Counted from the stretch's first letter, positions 1-10,351 are shown. The stretch is 64,000 nucleotides of DNA from Mycobacterium sp. ACS1612 (GCF_001667505.1 NZ_LZHZ01000004.1:186001-250000); one strand, 5' to 3'. Program-made: numbers and translations. The notes: a model not told the origin generated them from the sequence alone.

Positions 1-925
1 TCAAGGCGAGTTCAGTACGGCCCGCGCCCATCAGTCCGGCGATACCCACGATCTCACCGGCCCGCACATTCAGCGACACGTCGTCGACGACCTTGCGATG
101 TTGGTCGATGGGATGGAGGACCGTCCAGTTCGCCACCGCGAAAGCGACGTCACCAATCTCGTGGTCGGGGCGGGGCGGAAATCGATGCGTGAGGTCGCGC
201 CCGACCATGCCGCGCACGATGCGGTCTTCGGTCAGTTCTTGGTCGACGCTGATCGTCTCGATGGTGTGGCCGTCCCGCAGGATGGTGACGGTGTCGGCCA
301 CCTCCATCACCTCGTTGAGCTTGTGCGAGATGATGATCGAGGTGATTCCCTGGTCCCGCAGGTCCACGATCAGGTCGAGCAGGTGGCGACTGTCGGAATC
401 GTTTAGCGCTGCGGTCGGTTCGTCCAGGATCAGCAGGCGCACCTTCTTCGACAGCGCCTTGGCGATCTCCACCAACTGCTGCTTACCCACTCCGATGTCG
501 GCCACCCGGGTCTGCGGGCTCTCCTGCAGCCCCACCCGGTCGAGCAGGTTCTGCGCCTCGACAAGGGTACGTTCCCAGTCGATCACCCCACGGCGCCTGA
601 TTTCGTTGCCCATGAACACGTTTTCGGCTATCGACAGGTAGGGCACCAGCGCCAGTTCCTGGTGGATGATCGCGATACCGGCCCGCTCACTGGACCGAAT
701 GTCCTTGAAGCCGCAGACCTGCCCGTCGAGGAGGATCTGGCCGTCGTAGTCCCCATGCGGGTAGACGCCGCTGAGCACCTTCATCAAGGTCGACTTGCCC
801 GCCCCGTTCTCACCGCAGATGGCGTGAATGGCACCGGCCTTCACGGTCAGGTCGACACCGGAGAGGGCGGTGACACCGGGAAACTGCTTGGTGATACCCC
901 GCATCTCCAACAGCGTCGACGTCAT
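1..925 (-). CDS. Sugar ABC transporter ATP-binding protein (GguA/MmsA/XylG type), C-terminus off the left edge
   Basis: Powers uptake of a monosaccharide through a CUT2-type importer at the cytoplasmic membrane. About 308 residues are visible. Walker A is at residues 38-46 (GENGAGKST), followed by the motif [12 protein letters not shown] and Walker [12 protein letters not shown]. The second nucleotide-binding half has just begun ([11 protein letters not shown]) when the window ends; the family is usually about 500 residues with two fused NBDs. Its ATG overlaps the TGA of the upstream binding-protein gene (ATGA), so the two are translationally coupled. The permease of this system is expected to the left of the window. 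The exact sugar cannot be read from this protein. Confidence 0.93.
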   Translation of the reverse strand, partial: MTSTLLEMRGITKQFPGVTALSGVDLTVKAGAIHAICGENGAGKSTLMKVLSGVYPHGDYDGQILLDGQVCGFKDIRSSERAGIAIIHQELALVPYLSIAENVFMGNEIRRRGVIDWERTLVEAQNLLDRVGLQESPQTRVADIGVGKQQLVEIAKALSKKVRLLILDEPTAALNDSDSRHLLDLIVDLRDQGITSIIISHKLNEVMEVADTVTILRDGHTIETISVDQELTEDRIVRGMVGRDLTHRFPPRPDHEIGDVAFAVANWTVLHPIDQHRKVVDDVSLNVRAGEIVGIAGLMGAGRTELAL

Positions 926-2010
926 TGCACCTGGGCGTCGGTGTAGTAGCCCGAATCGACCAGCACCGCCTTGTAGTTCGACTTGTCGACACTGACCGGT
1001 TGCAGCAGGTACGACGGGACGACCTTGACGCCGTTGTTGTACGTCGTCGTGTCGTTGACTTCCGGTTTCCCGCCCGTGAGTACGGCATTGGCCTCCTGCA
1101 CCGCGGCCTTCGCGAGCTCACGGGTGTCCTTGAACACGGTCTGCGTCTGCTCCCCTGCCACGATGGACTTCACCGACGCCAACTCGGCGTCCTGCCCGGT
1201 GACGATGGGCAGCGGTTTCGCCGCGTTACCGTAGCCTGCGCTCTTCAGTGCTGAGAGCACGCCGCGCGAAATCCCGTCGTACGGCGACAGCACGGCATCG
1301 ACCCTGGCCGTGGTGTAGGCCTGGCTCAGCAGGTTGTCCATTCTCGACTGGGCCAACCCCCCGTCCCACCGCAGCGTCGCGATCTGGTCGAACGAGGTCT
1401 GGCCGCTCTTGACCACCAGCTTTCCGCTGTCGATGTAGGGCTTGAGCACGCTCATGGCGCCGTCGAAGAAGTAGGTGGCGTTGTTGTCATCGGGTGAGCC
1501 GGCGAACAGTTCGATGTTGAACGGTCCCTTGCCCTGCGCCGGACCGAGCTTGTCGACGATGTAGTTACCCTGCAGCACACCGACTTTGAAGTTGTCGAAC
1601 GTCGCGTAGTAGTCGACGTTCGGCGTCCCCTTGATCAACCGGTCGTAGCTGATCACCGGAATCTTCGCATCCGCGGCGTGTTGCAGGGTCGTGGTCAGCG
1701 ACGAACCGTCGATCGGCGCGACGACCAGGAGTTTGACGCCCTTGGTGATCATGTTCTCGATCTGCGACACCTGGTTCTGAACGACGTCGTCGCCGTATTG
1801 CAGGTCGGTGGTGTAGCCCAACGCCTGGAACTGGTCCACCATGTTCTTGCCGTCAGCGACCCAGCGCTCCGACGATTTCGTGGGCATCGCGATGCCCACG
1901 GTGCCCTTCTCCCCGCCGCCGGGGGCGGCGGTGTCCGTGGACCGACCGCAGCCCGAGAGAACCAGCGTGGCCAGCACCGCCACTACGGCGAGCCAGATCA
2001 ACTTCCTCAC
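922..2010 (-). CDS. ChvE-type sugar-binding lipoprotein of an ABC importer
   Basis: Extracytoplasmic substrate-binding lipoprotein, 362 residues, of the multiple-monosaccharide-binding ChvE class. The N-terminus is a lipoprotein signal with lipobox LSGC and lipidated Cys21. The mature part is a periplasmic-binding-protein type 1 fold with family-typical segments such as AGSPDDNNA and PIVTGQDAE. The GTG start at 2010 is chosen because a strong AAGGAGG lies just upstream. It is the first gene of a leftward operon with the ATPase and faces a second sugar transporter operon across a gap carrying LacI-type operators. Known ChvE proteins bind arabinose, galactose, glucose and xylose; arabinose is inferred here from the adjacent araBDA genes. 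Confidence 0.88.
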   Translation of the reverse strand: MRKLIWLAVVAVLATLVLSGCGRSTDTAAPGGGEKGTVGIAMPTKSSERWVADGKNMVDQFQALGYTTDLQYGDDVVQNQVSQIENMITKGVKLLVVAPIDGSSLTTTLQHAADAKIPVISYDRLIKGTPNVDYYATFDNFKVGVLQGNYIVDKLGPAQGKGPFNIELFAGSPDDNNATYFFDGAMSVLKPYIDSGKLVVKSGQTSFDQIATLRWDGGLAQSRMDNLLSQAYTTARVDAVLSPYDGISRGVLSALKSAGYGNAAKPLPIVTGQDAELASVKSIVAGEQTQTVFKDTRELAKAAVQEANAVLTGGKPEVNDTTTYNNGVKVVPSYLLQPVSVDKSNYKAVLVDSGYYTDAQVQ

Positions 2011-2061
2011 GAGATCCTCCTTCGGGGGACGCTCGGCGCGCTCATGCGCGGCCGGTCAGAA

Positions 2062-2075
2062 TGTGAGCGTTAACA
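2062..2075. promoter_or_regulatory. LacI-family operator, chvE side
   Basis: TGTGAGCGTTAACA is a near-palindrome around a central CG, the usual form of LacI/GalR-family operators. It lies about 52 bp upstream of the GTG of the leftward binding-protein gene. A further partial half-site (CGTTAGTA) follows at 2083-2090. It resembles the box at 2230-2243, so both probably bind the LacI-family protein encoded at 6955-7974. Confidence 0.65.
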
Positions 2076-2229
2076 TGCCGGGCGTTAGTATGTGAGCCAC
2101 TTCACTGGCTTGTCAACAACTTCGCGGGAATTGCCCGTTGACCTGCCATCTTGGCAAATTGTGCGGCGCAGGCACGGCCCTCAGGCGGCCTGAGGAACTA
2201 CGCGATCCCGACCGTTGACACGCTCAGAG

Positions 2230-2243
2230 TGTTAACGCTAACA
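2230..2243. promoter_or_regulatory. LacI-family operator, ytfQ/ara operon side
   Basis: TGTTAACGCTAACA is palindromic at 12 of its 14 positions, with a central CG. It lies about 104 bp upstream of the rightward binding-protein start at 2347. With the box at 2062 it frames the divergent promoter region; their centres are 168 bp apart, which would also allow looping. Binding by the regulator encoded within the same operon is inferred. Confidence 0.7.
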
Positions 2244-2346
2244 TCCTCGCACTGTAATGCCGGTCACACCCGCAGGTGCGATGCGCAGGCATGCCGACCC
2301 GGCCCGCAGCGACCGACTTCGGCAACCGAACAAGTGAGGAGTTGCG

Positions 2347-3321
2347 GTGAAGAGAACCCTTGCAGTGGCGCTGGGTGCGCTGCTCGCAGCAACGATGGTG
2401 GGCTGTGGAAGCGGTCCGGCACCTGGCGGGTCGGCCACCGATGGCAAGATCACGATGGGCTTCGCTCAGGTAGGTGCGGAAAGCGGGTGGCGCACCGCGA
2501 ACACCAAGAACATCCAGGAATCCGCGGCGGCGGCCAATGTCGACTTGAAGTTCTCCGATGCCAACGGCAAACAGGAGAACCAGATCTCGGCCATCCGCTC
2601 GTTCATCCAGCAACACGTCGACGTGATCGCATTCAGTCCTGTCGTCCGGACCGGTTGGGACGCGGTGCTGTTGGAAGCGAAGAACGCCAAGATCCCGGTG
2701 ATCCTCACCGACCGCGCTGTCGATACACAGGAAACCGACGTCTACAAGACGTTCGTCGGCGCCGACTTCGTCGAGGAAGGCCGGCGCGCAGGCGACTGGA
2801 TGGTCAAGCAGTACGCCGCCGCGCCCGGCCCGGTCAACATCGTCGAACTGCAGGGGACCACCGGTGCCGACCCCGCCATCGACCGAAGCAAGGGCTTCTC
2901 TGAAGCCATCGCCGCCAATCCAAACCTGAAGGTGATCGCCTCGCAGACAGGCGATTTCACCCGGTCTGGCGGTAAGCAGGTGATGGAGGCCTTCTTGAAG
3001 GCGCATCCGAAGATCGATGTCGTCTTCGCCCAGAACGACGATATGGGCCTTGGCGCGGTAGAGGCCATCGAGGCGGCCGGCCTCAAGCCGGGGCAGGACG
3101 TCAAGATCGTCGCGGTCGACGCCACCCACGACGGCATGCAGGCCCTGGCCGACGGCAAGTTCAACTTCCTCGTCGAGTGCAATCCCCTGCTAGGGCCGCA
3201 ACTGATGGACCTGGCCAAGAAGGTGGTAGCAGGCGAGAGCGTGCCGCCGCGAGTTGTTGTTCCCGACAAGACATTCGATCAGCAGCAGGCCATTGCGGCC
3301 CTACCCGATCGCAAGTACTGA
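2347..3321 (+). CDS. YtfQ-like furanose-binding lipoprotein
   Basis: Substrate-binding lipoprotein of a CUT2 importer, 324 residues. The lipobox is MVGC with Cys20. The body closely follows E. coli YtfQ, the galactofuranose-binding protein: GFAQVGAESGWR near the mature N-terminus, KQENQI, an SPVVRTGWD segment, ELQGTTGA and the QNDDMGLGA hinge region. The GTG start is preceded by GTGAGGAG. It heads a rightward operon ytfQ-ytfR-ytfT-yjfF-lacI-araB-araD-araA. Because arabinose catabolism genes follow, L-arabinofuranose is a more likely ligand than galactofuranose; an L-arabinofuranose importer is, from memory, known in M. smegmatis. Confidence 0.9.
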   Translation: MKRTLAVALGALLAATMVGCGSGPAPGGSATDGKITMGFAQVGAESGWRTANTKNIQESAAAANVDLKFSDANGKQENQISAIRSFIQQHVDVIAFSPVVRTGWDAVLLEAKNAKIPVILTDRAVDTQETDVYKTFVGADFVEEGRRAGDWMVKQYAAAPGPVNIVELQGTTGADPAIDRSKGFSEAIAANPNLKVIASQTGDFTRSGGKQVMEAFLKAHPKIDVVFAQNDDMGLGAVEAIEAAGLKPGQDVKIVAVDATHDGMQALADGKFNFLVECNPLLGPQLMDLAKKVVAGESVPPRVVVPDKTFDQQQAIAALPDRKY

Positions 3322-3354
3322 GCGCACCGCGAAGCGTTACAGAAGCGAGTCACC

Positions 3355-4890
3355 ATGTCATCGACACCCATCGCCGAGCAGCGGGCTCCTGTGGTCGAGA
3401 TGTGTGATGTCAGCGTCAGCTTTCCCGGAGTGAAGGCACTCGACGGCGTGACGCTGCGATTGTTGCCTGGCGAGGTGCACGCCTTGATGGGTGAGAACGG
3501 CGCAGGGAAGTCGACTCTCATCAAGGCGCTCACCGGTGTCTATGACATAGATGGGGGCAGCATTGCCGTGGCGGGTGTTCCGTGCCGATTCTCTGGGCCG
3601 CGGCAGGCGCAAGAGGCCGGGATCAGCACGGTGTACCAGGAGGTCAACCTGTGCACCAATCTGACGGTCGCGGAGAACATTCTGCTGGGTCGCGAACCAC
3701 GCCGATTTGGTCGCATCGACCATCGAGCGCTCAATGGTCGTGCCCGGGAGCTCCTATCGCACCTTGAACTCGACATCGACCCGCGGTCGACACTGGGCAC
3801 GCATCCGGTCGCAGTCCAGCAACTCGTCGCGATCGCACGGGCCACCGCTGTTTCAGCACGTGTGCTGATCCTCGACGAGCCGACGTCGAGCCTGGACGCC
3901 GACGAGGTCGCCGAGTTGTTCAGGGTGATCCGGCAGTTGCGCGACAGCGGCACGGCGGTGCTCTTCGTTTCGCACTTTCTCGATCAGGTCTACGAGATCT
4001 CCGATCGAATGACGGTGCTGCGCAACGGGGAGCGGGTCGGCGAGTACCTGACCGCCGACTTCAATCGCCACCAGCTGGTCACCGCGATGCTCGGCAGGGA
4101 GCTCGATGTGCTCGACGAAATCGGCGATGCCCAGCCGGGCGCCCACCGCAACGACATCGCCGCACCGATTGTCAGCGCCGAGGCCGTCGGCCGTGCGCCA
4201 CGGGTCCATCCCGTCAGCCTCGACATCTCCTCCGGGGAGGTGGTCGGGCTCGCGGGGCTACTCGGCTCTGGCCGAACGGAATTCGCGCGCCTGCTGTTCG
4301 GAGCGGACAGACCGACGAGCGGACAGATCAGCGTCAACGGTAAACCGGCGCGGCTGCGCTCGCCGCGGGCGGCGATCTGGCACGGTTTCGGGTTCACGTC
4401 AGAGGATCGCAAGCGTGAGGGAATCGTCGGCGATCTGAGCGTGCGGGACAACCTGGTGTTGGCGCTGCAAGCCCGACGGGGCTTCGCCAGGCCGCTGTCG
4501 GCGAAGGCCAAGACCAGGTTGGTCCGCGGGTACATGGACATGCTCGACATCCGCCCTCGGGACCCAAACGCGCTGATCAGAAACCTCAGTGGCGGCAATC
4601 AACAGAAGGTGCTGTTGGCGCGCTGGCTGATCACCCAGCCCAAGCTGCTCATTCTCGACGAGCCCACCCGCGGCATCGACGTCGGCGCCAAGGCCCAGAT
4701 CCAAAAGCTCGTCACTGAACTGGCCGCCGACGGTATGGCCGTGCTGTTCATCTCGGCCGAACTCGACGAGGTCACCCGCATCAGCGATCGCATCGCGTTG
4801 ATGCGCGATGGACACAACATCGCCCAGATCGACGGCGGCTGTCCGGTTTCGGAGCTCACCCGGCTTATCGCGAGCGGAGCCCAACAGTGA
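3355..4890 (+). CDS. YtfR-like sugar ABC transporter ATPase
   Basis: Double-NBD ATPase of a CUT2 importer, 511 residues, the full family length. The first NBD has Walker A at residues 46-54 (GENGAGKST) and Walker B LILDEPTSSLD. The second NBD has a degenerate P-loop (LLGSGRTEF) but an intact signature LSGGNQQKV and [12 protein letters not shown], the usual asymmetry of this family. It lies 33 bp after the binding-protein gene and overlaps the permease start by 4 bases. It acts on the cytoplasmic face with the two permeases that follow. Confidence 0.93.
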   Translation: MSSTPIAEQRAPVVEMCDVSVSFPGVKALDGVTLRLLPGEVHALMGENGAGKSTLIKALTGVYDIDGGSIAVAGVPCRFSGPRQAQEAGISTVYQEVNLCTNLTVAENILLGREPRRFGRIDHRALNGRARELLSHLELDIDPRSTLGTHPVAVQQLVAIARATAVSARVLILDEPTSSLDADEVAELFRVIRQLRDSGTAVLFVSHFLDQVYEISDRMTVLRNGERVGEYLTADFNRHQLVTAMLGRELDVLDEIGDAQPGAHRNDIAAPIVSAEAVGRAPRVHPVSLDISSGEVVGLAGLLGSGRTEFARLLFGADRPTSGQISVNGKPARLRSPRAAIWHGFGFTSEDRKREGIVGDLSVRDNLVLALQARRGFARPLSAKAKTRLVRGYMDMLDIRPRDPNALIRNLSGGNQQKVLLARWLITQPKLLILDEPTRGIDVGAKAQIQKLVTELAADGMAVLFISAELDEVTRISDRIALMRDGHNIAQIDGGCPVSELTRLIASGAQQ

Positions 4891-5960
4891 CACGCCGTCT
4901 GTTGGCCTCGCCCCTCGCATGGCCGGTCCTGGCATTGATTGCACTGCTCGCCCTCAATGTCGTTCTCACACCGGCTTTCTTGACCATCCGGGTACAAGAC
5001 GGCCACCTCTACGGCAGCTTGATCGACATCCTGCGCAACGGCGCACCGACCATGCTCGTCGCGCTGGGGATGACGCTCGTCATCGCATCTCGCGGTATCG
5101 ACCTGTCGGTCGGCGCAGTGGTTGCCATCGCCGGGGCGCTGGCCTGCGCCCACATCGCATCGGCGCCGGACGGGAGCAGTGTGCTGGCCGTCACCACCGC
5201 GATGCTGATCGCGCTCGGCGTCGCCGTCGGGCTCGGGTTGTGGAACGGAATCCTGGTGTCGAGCTTCGGGATTCAACCGATCATCGCCACGCTGGTGCTG
5301 ATGACCGCTGGTCGCGGCATCGCGCTGCTGGTCACGGGAGGCCAGATCGTCACCGTCAGCAGCGATCCGTTCAAAGTTCTCGGCGCCGGCTACGTCATGG
5401 GACTTCCGGTGGCGATCCTGGTCAGCCTGGCCGTGTTCGCCGTCGTCGGACTCGTCACGCGCCGCAGTGCGCTCGGCATGCTATTGGAGGCCATCGGCGT
5501 CAACCCCGAGGCCAGTCGGTTGGCCGGCGTGCGGAACCGGACGATCGTGTTCGCCGTCTACGTGTTCAGTGCGCTGTGCGCGGGCGTCGCCGGCTTGATG
5601 ATCGCCTCCAACATCTCTGCCGCCGATGCCAACAACGCCGGGCTGTGGATCGAGATGGACGCGATCCTGGCGGTGGTGATCGGCGGCACATCACTGCTCG
5701 GTGGTCGCTTCAGCCTGACAGGAACGATTCTGGGCGCCTTGATCATCCAGACTTTGACCACCACGGTCTACACCGCGGGTATAACGCCGGAAACCACTCT
5801 GGTCTTCAAGGCGGTGGTCGTCATCGCCGTCTGCCTGATGCAAGCTCCGAAGTTCCGGCGACTGCTGCGGCGAGGCCGCGGTGAGGTAAAGCAACCCGCG
5901 GTGGCGGGCACCGAGGATGTCGCACCCGCAAGAGACACGGACAAGGTGGCGGCGTCGTGA
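4887..5960 (+). CDS. YtfT-like sugar ABC transporter permease
   Basis: Integral membrane subunit of the furanose importer, 357 residues. It carries the CUT2 permease pattern: LVALGMTLVIASRGIDLSVG in an early segment, a conserved NPEASRLAGV loop, and IGGTSLLGG before the last helices. Many hydrophobic segments are visible (roughly 8-10). A hydrophilic tail of about 35 residues is longer than needed for the fold. The GTG start overlaps the stop of the ATPase gene, and the next permease starts inside its own stop codon. It would pair with the following gene as a heterodimeric channel. Confidence 0.92.
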   Translation: MTRRLLASPLAWPVLALIALLALNVVLTPAFLTIRVQDGHLYGSLIDILRNGAPTMLVALGMTLVIASRGIDLSVGAVVAIAGALACAHIASAPDGSSVLAVTTAMLIALGVAVGLGLWNGILVSSFGIQPIIATLVLMTAGRGIALLVTGGQIVTVSSDPFKVLGAGYVMGLPVAILVSLAVFAVVGLVTRRSALGMLLEAIGVNPEASRLAGVRNRTIVFAVYVFSALCAGVAGLMIASNISAADANNAGLWIEMDAILAVVIGGTSLLGGRFSLTGTILGALIIQTLTTTVYTAGITPETTLVFKAVVVIAVCLMQAPKFRRLLRRGRGEVKQPAVAGTEDVAPARDTDKVAAS

Positions 5961-6958
5961 GCACCCAGGTTCTGCGTCGCCGCCCCGTCGACATGTCCAT
6001 GATGGCCGAACGTTTCCGGGGGCGGTATCTGTCCCCGGCCGCTTCCCTCGTCCTGTTTGTGGCACTCTTCGGCACTGTCGTCGTGCGCTATCAGTTCGCC
6101 AGCCCCGGCCAAGTGTTCCTGAACCTGCTCGTCGACAACGCGCACCTGATCGTGCTGGCGGTCGGGATGACGTTCGTGATCCTGACCGGCGGCATCGATC
6201 TGAGTGTCGGCTCCGTCGTCGCGCTGTCGACGGTGCTGCTGGCCAAAACCCTCCAATCCGGTTGGCCCGCCCCAATCGCGATGCTGACGGTGTTACTCGT
6301 CGGCACGGTGCTCGGGTTGTTGATGGGCACAATCATCGAACTGTTCGACGTTCAGCCGTTCATCGTCACCCTCGCTGGAATGTTTCTCGCCCGCGGGCTC
6401 TGCTACGTGATCAGCGTCGACACTCTGCCGATCAAGGACCCGTTGATGCGGGCGCTCGGCCTGAAATATCTGTACCTGTATGAAGACAAGTTCATCCGTT
6501 GGACCGTTGTCATCGCGCTGATCGTCGTAGCGGTGGCGGTATATGTACTGCACGAAACCCGCTTCGGGCGAACGTGTTACGCGATCGGCGGCAACCGGCA
6601 GTCGGCTCAGTTGATGGGCCTTGCCGCCGCGCGAACCCAAATCTCGGTGTACGTGATCAGTGGCTTCTGCGCCGCACTGGCCGGTTTGCTGCTGGGTGTG
6701 CAAAAGCTGTCCGGCTACAGCCTCAACGGCATCGGGCTCGAACTCGACGCAATCGCCGCTGCGGTGATCGGTGGCGTATTGCTCTCCGGTGGCGTCGGTT
6801 TCGTGCTTGGCTCGCTGATCGGTGTACTCGTGCTAGGCACCATCCAGGTGTTCGTCACCGCCGAGAATCTCGACTCTTACTGGACCAGGATCATGACCGG
6901 TCTACTGCTGTTGGTGTTCGTGCTGGTGCAGCGCGTGCTGGTGAGGAACACCCGGTGA
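5957..6958 (+). CDS. YjfF-like sugar ABC transporter permease
   Basis: Second membrane subunit of the importer, 333 residues. It shows LAVGMTFVILTGGIDLSVGS early, AIGGNRQSAQLMGL in the cytoplasmic loop that contacts the ATPase, and VIGGVLLSGGVG towards the C-terminus, all typical of CUT2 permeases and close to E. coli YjfF. The GTG start forms a 4-base overlap with the preceding stop. Its own stop overlaps the GTG start of the LacI-family regulator, so transporter and regulator are made from one transcript. Confidence 0.92.
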   Translation: MSTQVLRRRPVDMSMMAERFRGRYLSPAASLVLFVALFGTVVVRYQFASPGQVFLNLLVDNAHLIVLAVGMTFVILTGGIDLSVGSVVALSTVLLAKTLQSGWPAPIAMLTVLLVGTVLGLLMGTIIELFDVQPFIVTLAGMFLARGLCYVISVDTLPIKDPLMRALGLKYLYLYEDKFIRWTVVIALIVVAVAVYVLHETRFGRTCYAIGGNRQSAQLMGLAAARTQISVYVISGFCAALAGLLLGVQKLSGYSLNGIGLELDAIAAAVIGGVLLSGGVGFVLGSLIGVLVLGTIQVFVTAENLDSYWTRIMTGLLLLVFVLVQRVLVRNTR

Positions 6959-7974
6959 CGGCGGAGCCGACCCCGCGCCGCCCTGTGATGGCGGATGTCG
7001 CCAGGCTTGCCGGTGTCTCGCATCAGACCGTGTCACGTGTCATCAACGGCTCGACGAGCATCCGGCCCAGTACTCGCGAGCGGGTGGAACGCGCGATTGC
7101 CCACCTCGACTATCGTCCGAACACCGCCGCCCGCGCTCTGGTCACCAGACGATCCAAGACCATCGGGATCATTGGCAGCAACACCGCCCTCTACGGACCG
7201 ACCAGCATCCAGTTCTCGATCCAGGACGCCGCAAGGGCCGCGGGTTACTTCACCAGCCTGGTGACGCTCGCCGCGGTCACACACGACGAATTACGCGGTG
7301 CACTCGACTATCTCGGTCGCCAATCGGTGGAGGCGATCGTCATGATCGTCACGCAACAGGACGCGCTTGCCGTCGTACGCTCGGAGGCCGTCACCATCCC
7401 GCTGATCGTCGTCGAGGGTGAACTGACCGGTCGTGGCCTCAGCGTTGGTGTCGACCAAACCGAAGGCGCCCGATTGGCGACACGCCATCTGGTGGATCGC
7501 GGCCACCGCGACATCGTTCATGTGAGTGGCCCCCTGACGTGGACCGAGGCACGTGCCCGTCGCGCCGGCTACATCGAGGTCATGCAGGCAGCGCGTCTGC
7601 CGGTCCGGGCCGACCTCGAGGGTGACTGGAGTCCGGAGCGTGGCTATGAGATCGGCCGAGAGTTGGCCCGTTACCAGGACTTCTCCGCCGTCTTCGTCGC
7701 CAACGACCAGATGGCGATCGGCATCCTGCATGCGTTCGCAGAAGCCGGCATCGCTGTACCCGACGACGTCAGCCTGGTCGGCTTCGATGACGTTCCCGAG
7801 GCGGCTTTACTGAATCCGGCGCTGAGCACGGTAAGACAGGACTTCCACGCGGTTGGGCAGCGCGCGATCGAACTGCTGACTGCCGTGCTCGACGGAGTCA
7901 CTGCCTCGACACCGCTACTCGCTCCCGAGCTCGTCGTTCGCGCAAGCACCCGCCCGCACACCGAAACCAAGTGA
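6955..7974 (+). CDS. LacI-family transcriptional regulator of the arabinose module
   Basis: Sugar-responsive repressor, 339 residues from the GTG at 6955, which overlaps the upstream stop codon as GTGA. The N-terminal helix-turn-helix and hinge are textbook LacI: ADVARLAGVSHQTVSRVIN at about residues 13-31, then RPNTAARAL. The effector domain has the expected VANDQMAIG and LVGFDD segments. It sits inside the operon it probably controls, between the transporter and araB. Likely targets are the two palindromes at 2062-2075 and 2230-2243, with arabinose or a derivative as inducer (inferred). It is unrelated in fold to E. coli AraC and to the GntR-LacI chimaera AraR of Bacillus. Confidence 0.92.
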   Translation: MTAEPTPRRPVMADVARLAGVSHQTVSRVINGSTSIRPSTRERVERAIAHLDYRPNTAARALVTRRSKTIGIIGSNTALYGPTSIQFSIQDAARAAGYFTSLVTLAAVTHDELRGALDYLGRQSVEAIVMIVTQQDALAVVRSEAVTIPLIVVEGELTGRGLSVGVDQTEGARLATRHLVDRGHRDIVHVSGPLTWTEARARRAGYIEVMQAARLPVRADLEGDWSPERGYEIGRELARYQDFSAVFVANDQMAIGILHAFAEAGIAVPDDVSLVGFDDVPEAALLNPALSTVRQDFHAVGQRAIELLTAVLDGVTASTPLLAPELVVRASTRPHTETK

Positions 7975-7982
7975 GGACCGAG

Positions 7983-9650
7983 ATGTCCCGTCAGAAATAC
8001 ACCGTCGGAATCGATTTCGGCACGCTGTCCGGACGCGCCGTCGTAGTGCGAGTCGACGACGGCAAGGAAATGGGCAGTGCGCTGCACGACTACGAACACG
8101 GTGTGCTGACGCAATCCCTCCCGATCGGCACGACCCGATTGCCCGCCGAGTGGGCGCTTCAAGTACCGGAAGACTACCGCCAGGTGCTCAAACAGGCTGT
8201 CCCTGAGGCTATTCGGCAAGCCGGGATCGATGCCGATGACGTCATCGGAATAGGCACCGACTTCACCGCATGCACCATGGTTCCTGTGCTAGCGGACGGC
8301 ACGCCGTTGTCGGAGACATCGGCCTTCGCTGACCGGCCGCACGCATACGCGAAATTGTGGCGACACCATTCCTCCCAGCCACAGGCGGATCGGATCAACG
8401 CGCTCGCCGCGGACCGGAAGGAACCGTGGCTGCGCCGATATGGCGGCTTCATCTCCAGCGAATGGGAGTTCGCGAAGGCGTTGCAGATCCTCGAAGAGGA
8501 CCCCGCGGTCTACCACGCGATCGACCGATGGGTGGAGGCCGCGGACTGGATCGTGTGGCAGCTGTGCGGGATCTACGTACGCAACGCATGCAGTGCCGGT
8601 TACAAGGGCATCCTCCAGGACGGGCACTACCCGGCCAGGGATTTCCTGGCGGAATTGCATCCCGAGTTCGCCGACTTCGTCGACACCAAATTGGACCAGC
8701 CCATCGGCGCGCTCGGTGCGGCCGCGGGCACCCTGACCGCGGAAGCCGCCGGGTGGACCGGGCTACCAGCAGGCATACCGGTCGCTGTCGGCAACATCGA
8801 CGCGCACGTCACGGCGGCTGCAGCCGATTCCCTCGAACCCGGCCAACTGCTGGCGATCATGGGCACGTCGACCTGTCACGTGTTGAATTCGAATGTCCTG
8901 CAGGATGTTCCCGGCATGTGCGGCGTCGTCGACGGCGGCATCGTCGCCGGATACTGGGGATACGAAGCGGGCCAGTCCGGCGTCGGCGACATCTTTGCCT
9001 GGTTCATCGACAACTGCGTTCCGCCGTCCGTTCACCAGCAGGCGCAGGCCCGCAACATCTCCGTCCACGACCTGCTCACCGAGCTGGCCGCCGGACAGCG
9101 GGTCGGCGAGCACGGCCTCGTCGCCCTCGATTGGCACAGCGGCAATCGGTCGGTGCTCGTCGACCATCAGCTCTCGGGCGTGATCGTCGGACAGACGTTG
9201 GCCACCACGTGTGCGGACATCTACCGGGCGCTTCTGGAGGCGACGGCCTTCGGCACCCGGATGATCGTCGAGACGTTCATCAACAGCGGTGTCCCCGTCA
9301 ACGAACTCGTCGTCGGAGGCGGCCTCCTGAAGAACCGGCTGCTGATGCAGATCTACACCGACGTCGTGGGATTGCCCCTGTCGACCGTTGATTCGGACCA
9401 GGCGCCCGCGCTGGGCGCGGCGATCCATGCCGCCGCGGCTGCGGGCGCCTACCAGGACGTGCCAGCCGCAGCCAAACAGATGGGCGGGCGCACCCGCAAC
9501 GCCTACACACCGATCCCCGACCACGCCGCGCGGTACAACGCGCTGTACGCCGAGTACGTCAAGCTCCACGACTGGTTCGGCCGCGGCAACCCGATGATGC
9601 GAACGCTGCGCGCGATATCCGCCGACGCACGAGCCGAGGAAGACAAATGA
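7983..9650 (+). CDS. araB: L-ribulokinase
   Basis: Phosphorylates L-ribulose to L-ribulose 5-phosphate with ATP in the cytoplasm. The FGGY-kinase signature opens the protein (YTVGIDFGTLSGRAVVV), with IMGTSTCH and a C-terminal VVGGGLLKN glycine loop of the ATP site. From the ATG at 7983 it has 555 residues, normal for AraB. This start is preferred over a GTG 12 bases upstream because GAGG lies 6 bases before the ATG. It overlaps araD by 4 bases. Confidence 0.96.
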   Translation: MSRQKYTVGIDFGTLSGRAVVVRVDDGKEMGSALHDYEHGVLTQSLPIGTTRLPAEWALQVPEDYRQVLKQAVPEAIRQAGIDADDVIGIGTDFTACTMVPVLADGTPLSETSAFADRPHAYAKLWRHHSSQPQADRINALAADRKEPWLRRYGGFISSEWEFAKALQILEEDPAVYHAIDRWVEAADWIVWQLCGIYVRNACSAGYKGILQDGHYPARDFLAELHPEFADFVDTKLDQPIGALGAAAGTLTAEAAGWTGLPAGIPVAVGNIDAHVTAAAADSLEPGQLLAIMGTSTCHVLNSNVLQDVPGMCGVVDGGIVAGYWGYEAGQSGVGDIFAWFIDNCVPPSVHQQAQARNISVHDLLTELAAGQRVGEHGLVALDWHSGNRSVLVDHQLSGVIVGQTLATTCADIYRALLEATAFGTRMIVETFINSGVPVNELVVGGGLLKNRLLMQIYTDVVGLPLSTVDSDQAPALGAAIHAAAAAGAYQDVPAAAKQMGGRTRNAYTPIPDHAARYNALYAEYVKLHDWFGRGNPMMRTLRAISADARAEEDK

Positions 9651-10351
9651 CCGTCACATCCGACGTCCACACGACCGTCGCGGATCTCCGCCGCGAGGTC
9701 TGCGCACTGCATGCGCAGCTGACCAAGTATCAGTTGGTGATCTGGACCGCTGGCAACGTCTCGGCCCGCGTACCGGGACACGACCTGATGGTGATCAAGC
9801 CGTCCGGTGTCGACTACGACGCACTGAAGCCCGACGACATGGTGGTATGCGACCTGTACGGCAATCTGGTGGACGGCGAGTTCGCTCCGTCGTCCGACAC
9901 CGCGGCGCACGCCTACGTCTACCGAAACATGCCGGAGGTCGGCGGAGTCGTGCACACCCACTCCACGTATGCCACCGCATGGGCGGCACGGGGTGAGCCC
10001 ATTCCTTGCGTGCTGACGATGATCGCGGACGAGTTCGGCGGCGACATACCGATCGGGCCGTTCGCCCTGATCGGCGATGACTCGATCGGCCGCGGAATCG
10101 TTGAGACGTTGCGGGACAGCCGTTCTCCGGCTGTGCTGATGCGCAACCATGGACCGTTCACCGTAGCCGCCAACGCCCGCTTGGCCGTCAAGGCGGCCGT
10201 CATGGTCGAGGACGTCGCGCGCACTGTGCACATCGGACGGCAGCTCGGCACGCTCGACCGCATCGACGACCGGGACATCAACGCGTTGTTCGACCGATAC
10301 CAGAACGTGTACGGCCAGCAGGCCGTGGCAGAGGAAGGCTCACCACGATGA
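9647..10351 (+). CDS. araD: L-ribulose-5-phosphate 4-epimerase
   Basis: Converts L-ribulose 5-phosphate to D-xylulose 5-phosphate, the entry point to the pentose phosphate pathway. It is a 234-residue class II aldolase-fold protein. The zinc ligands are visible as HTH at residues 103 and 105 and His168 in NHGPF; the phosphate-binding TAGNVSAR segment is near residue 35. The length matches E. coli AraD (231). The ATG overlaps the araB stop and its own stop overlaps the araA start. Related L-fuculose aldolases share the fold, but the araB/araA context decides the call. Confidence 0.95.
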   Translation: MTVTSDVHTTVADLRREVCALHAQLTKYQLVIWTAGNVSARVPGHDLMVIKPSGVDYDALKPDDMVVCDLYGNLVDGEFAPSSDTAAHAYVYRNMPEVGGVVHTHSTYATAWAARGEPIPCVLTMIADEFGGDIPIGPFALIGDDSIGRGIVETLRDSRSPAVLMRNHGPFTVAANARLAVKAAVMVEDVARTVHIGRQLGTLDRIDDRDINALFDRYQNVYGQQAVAEEGSPR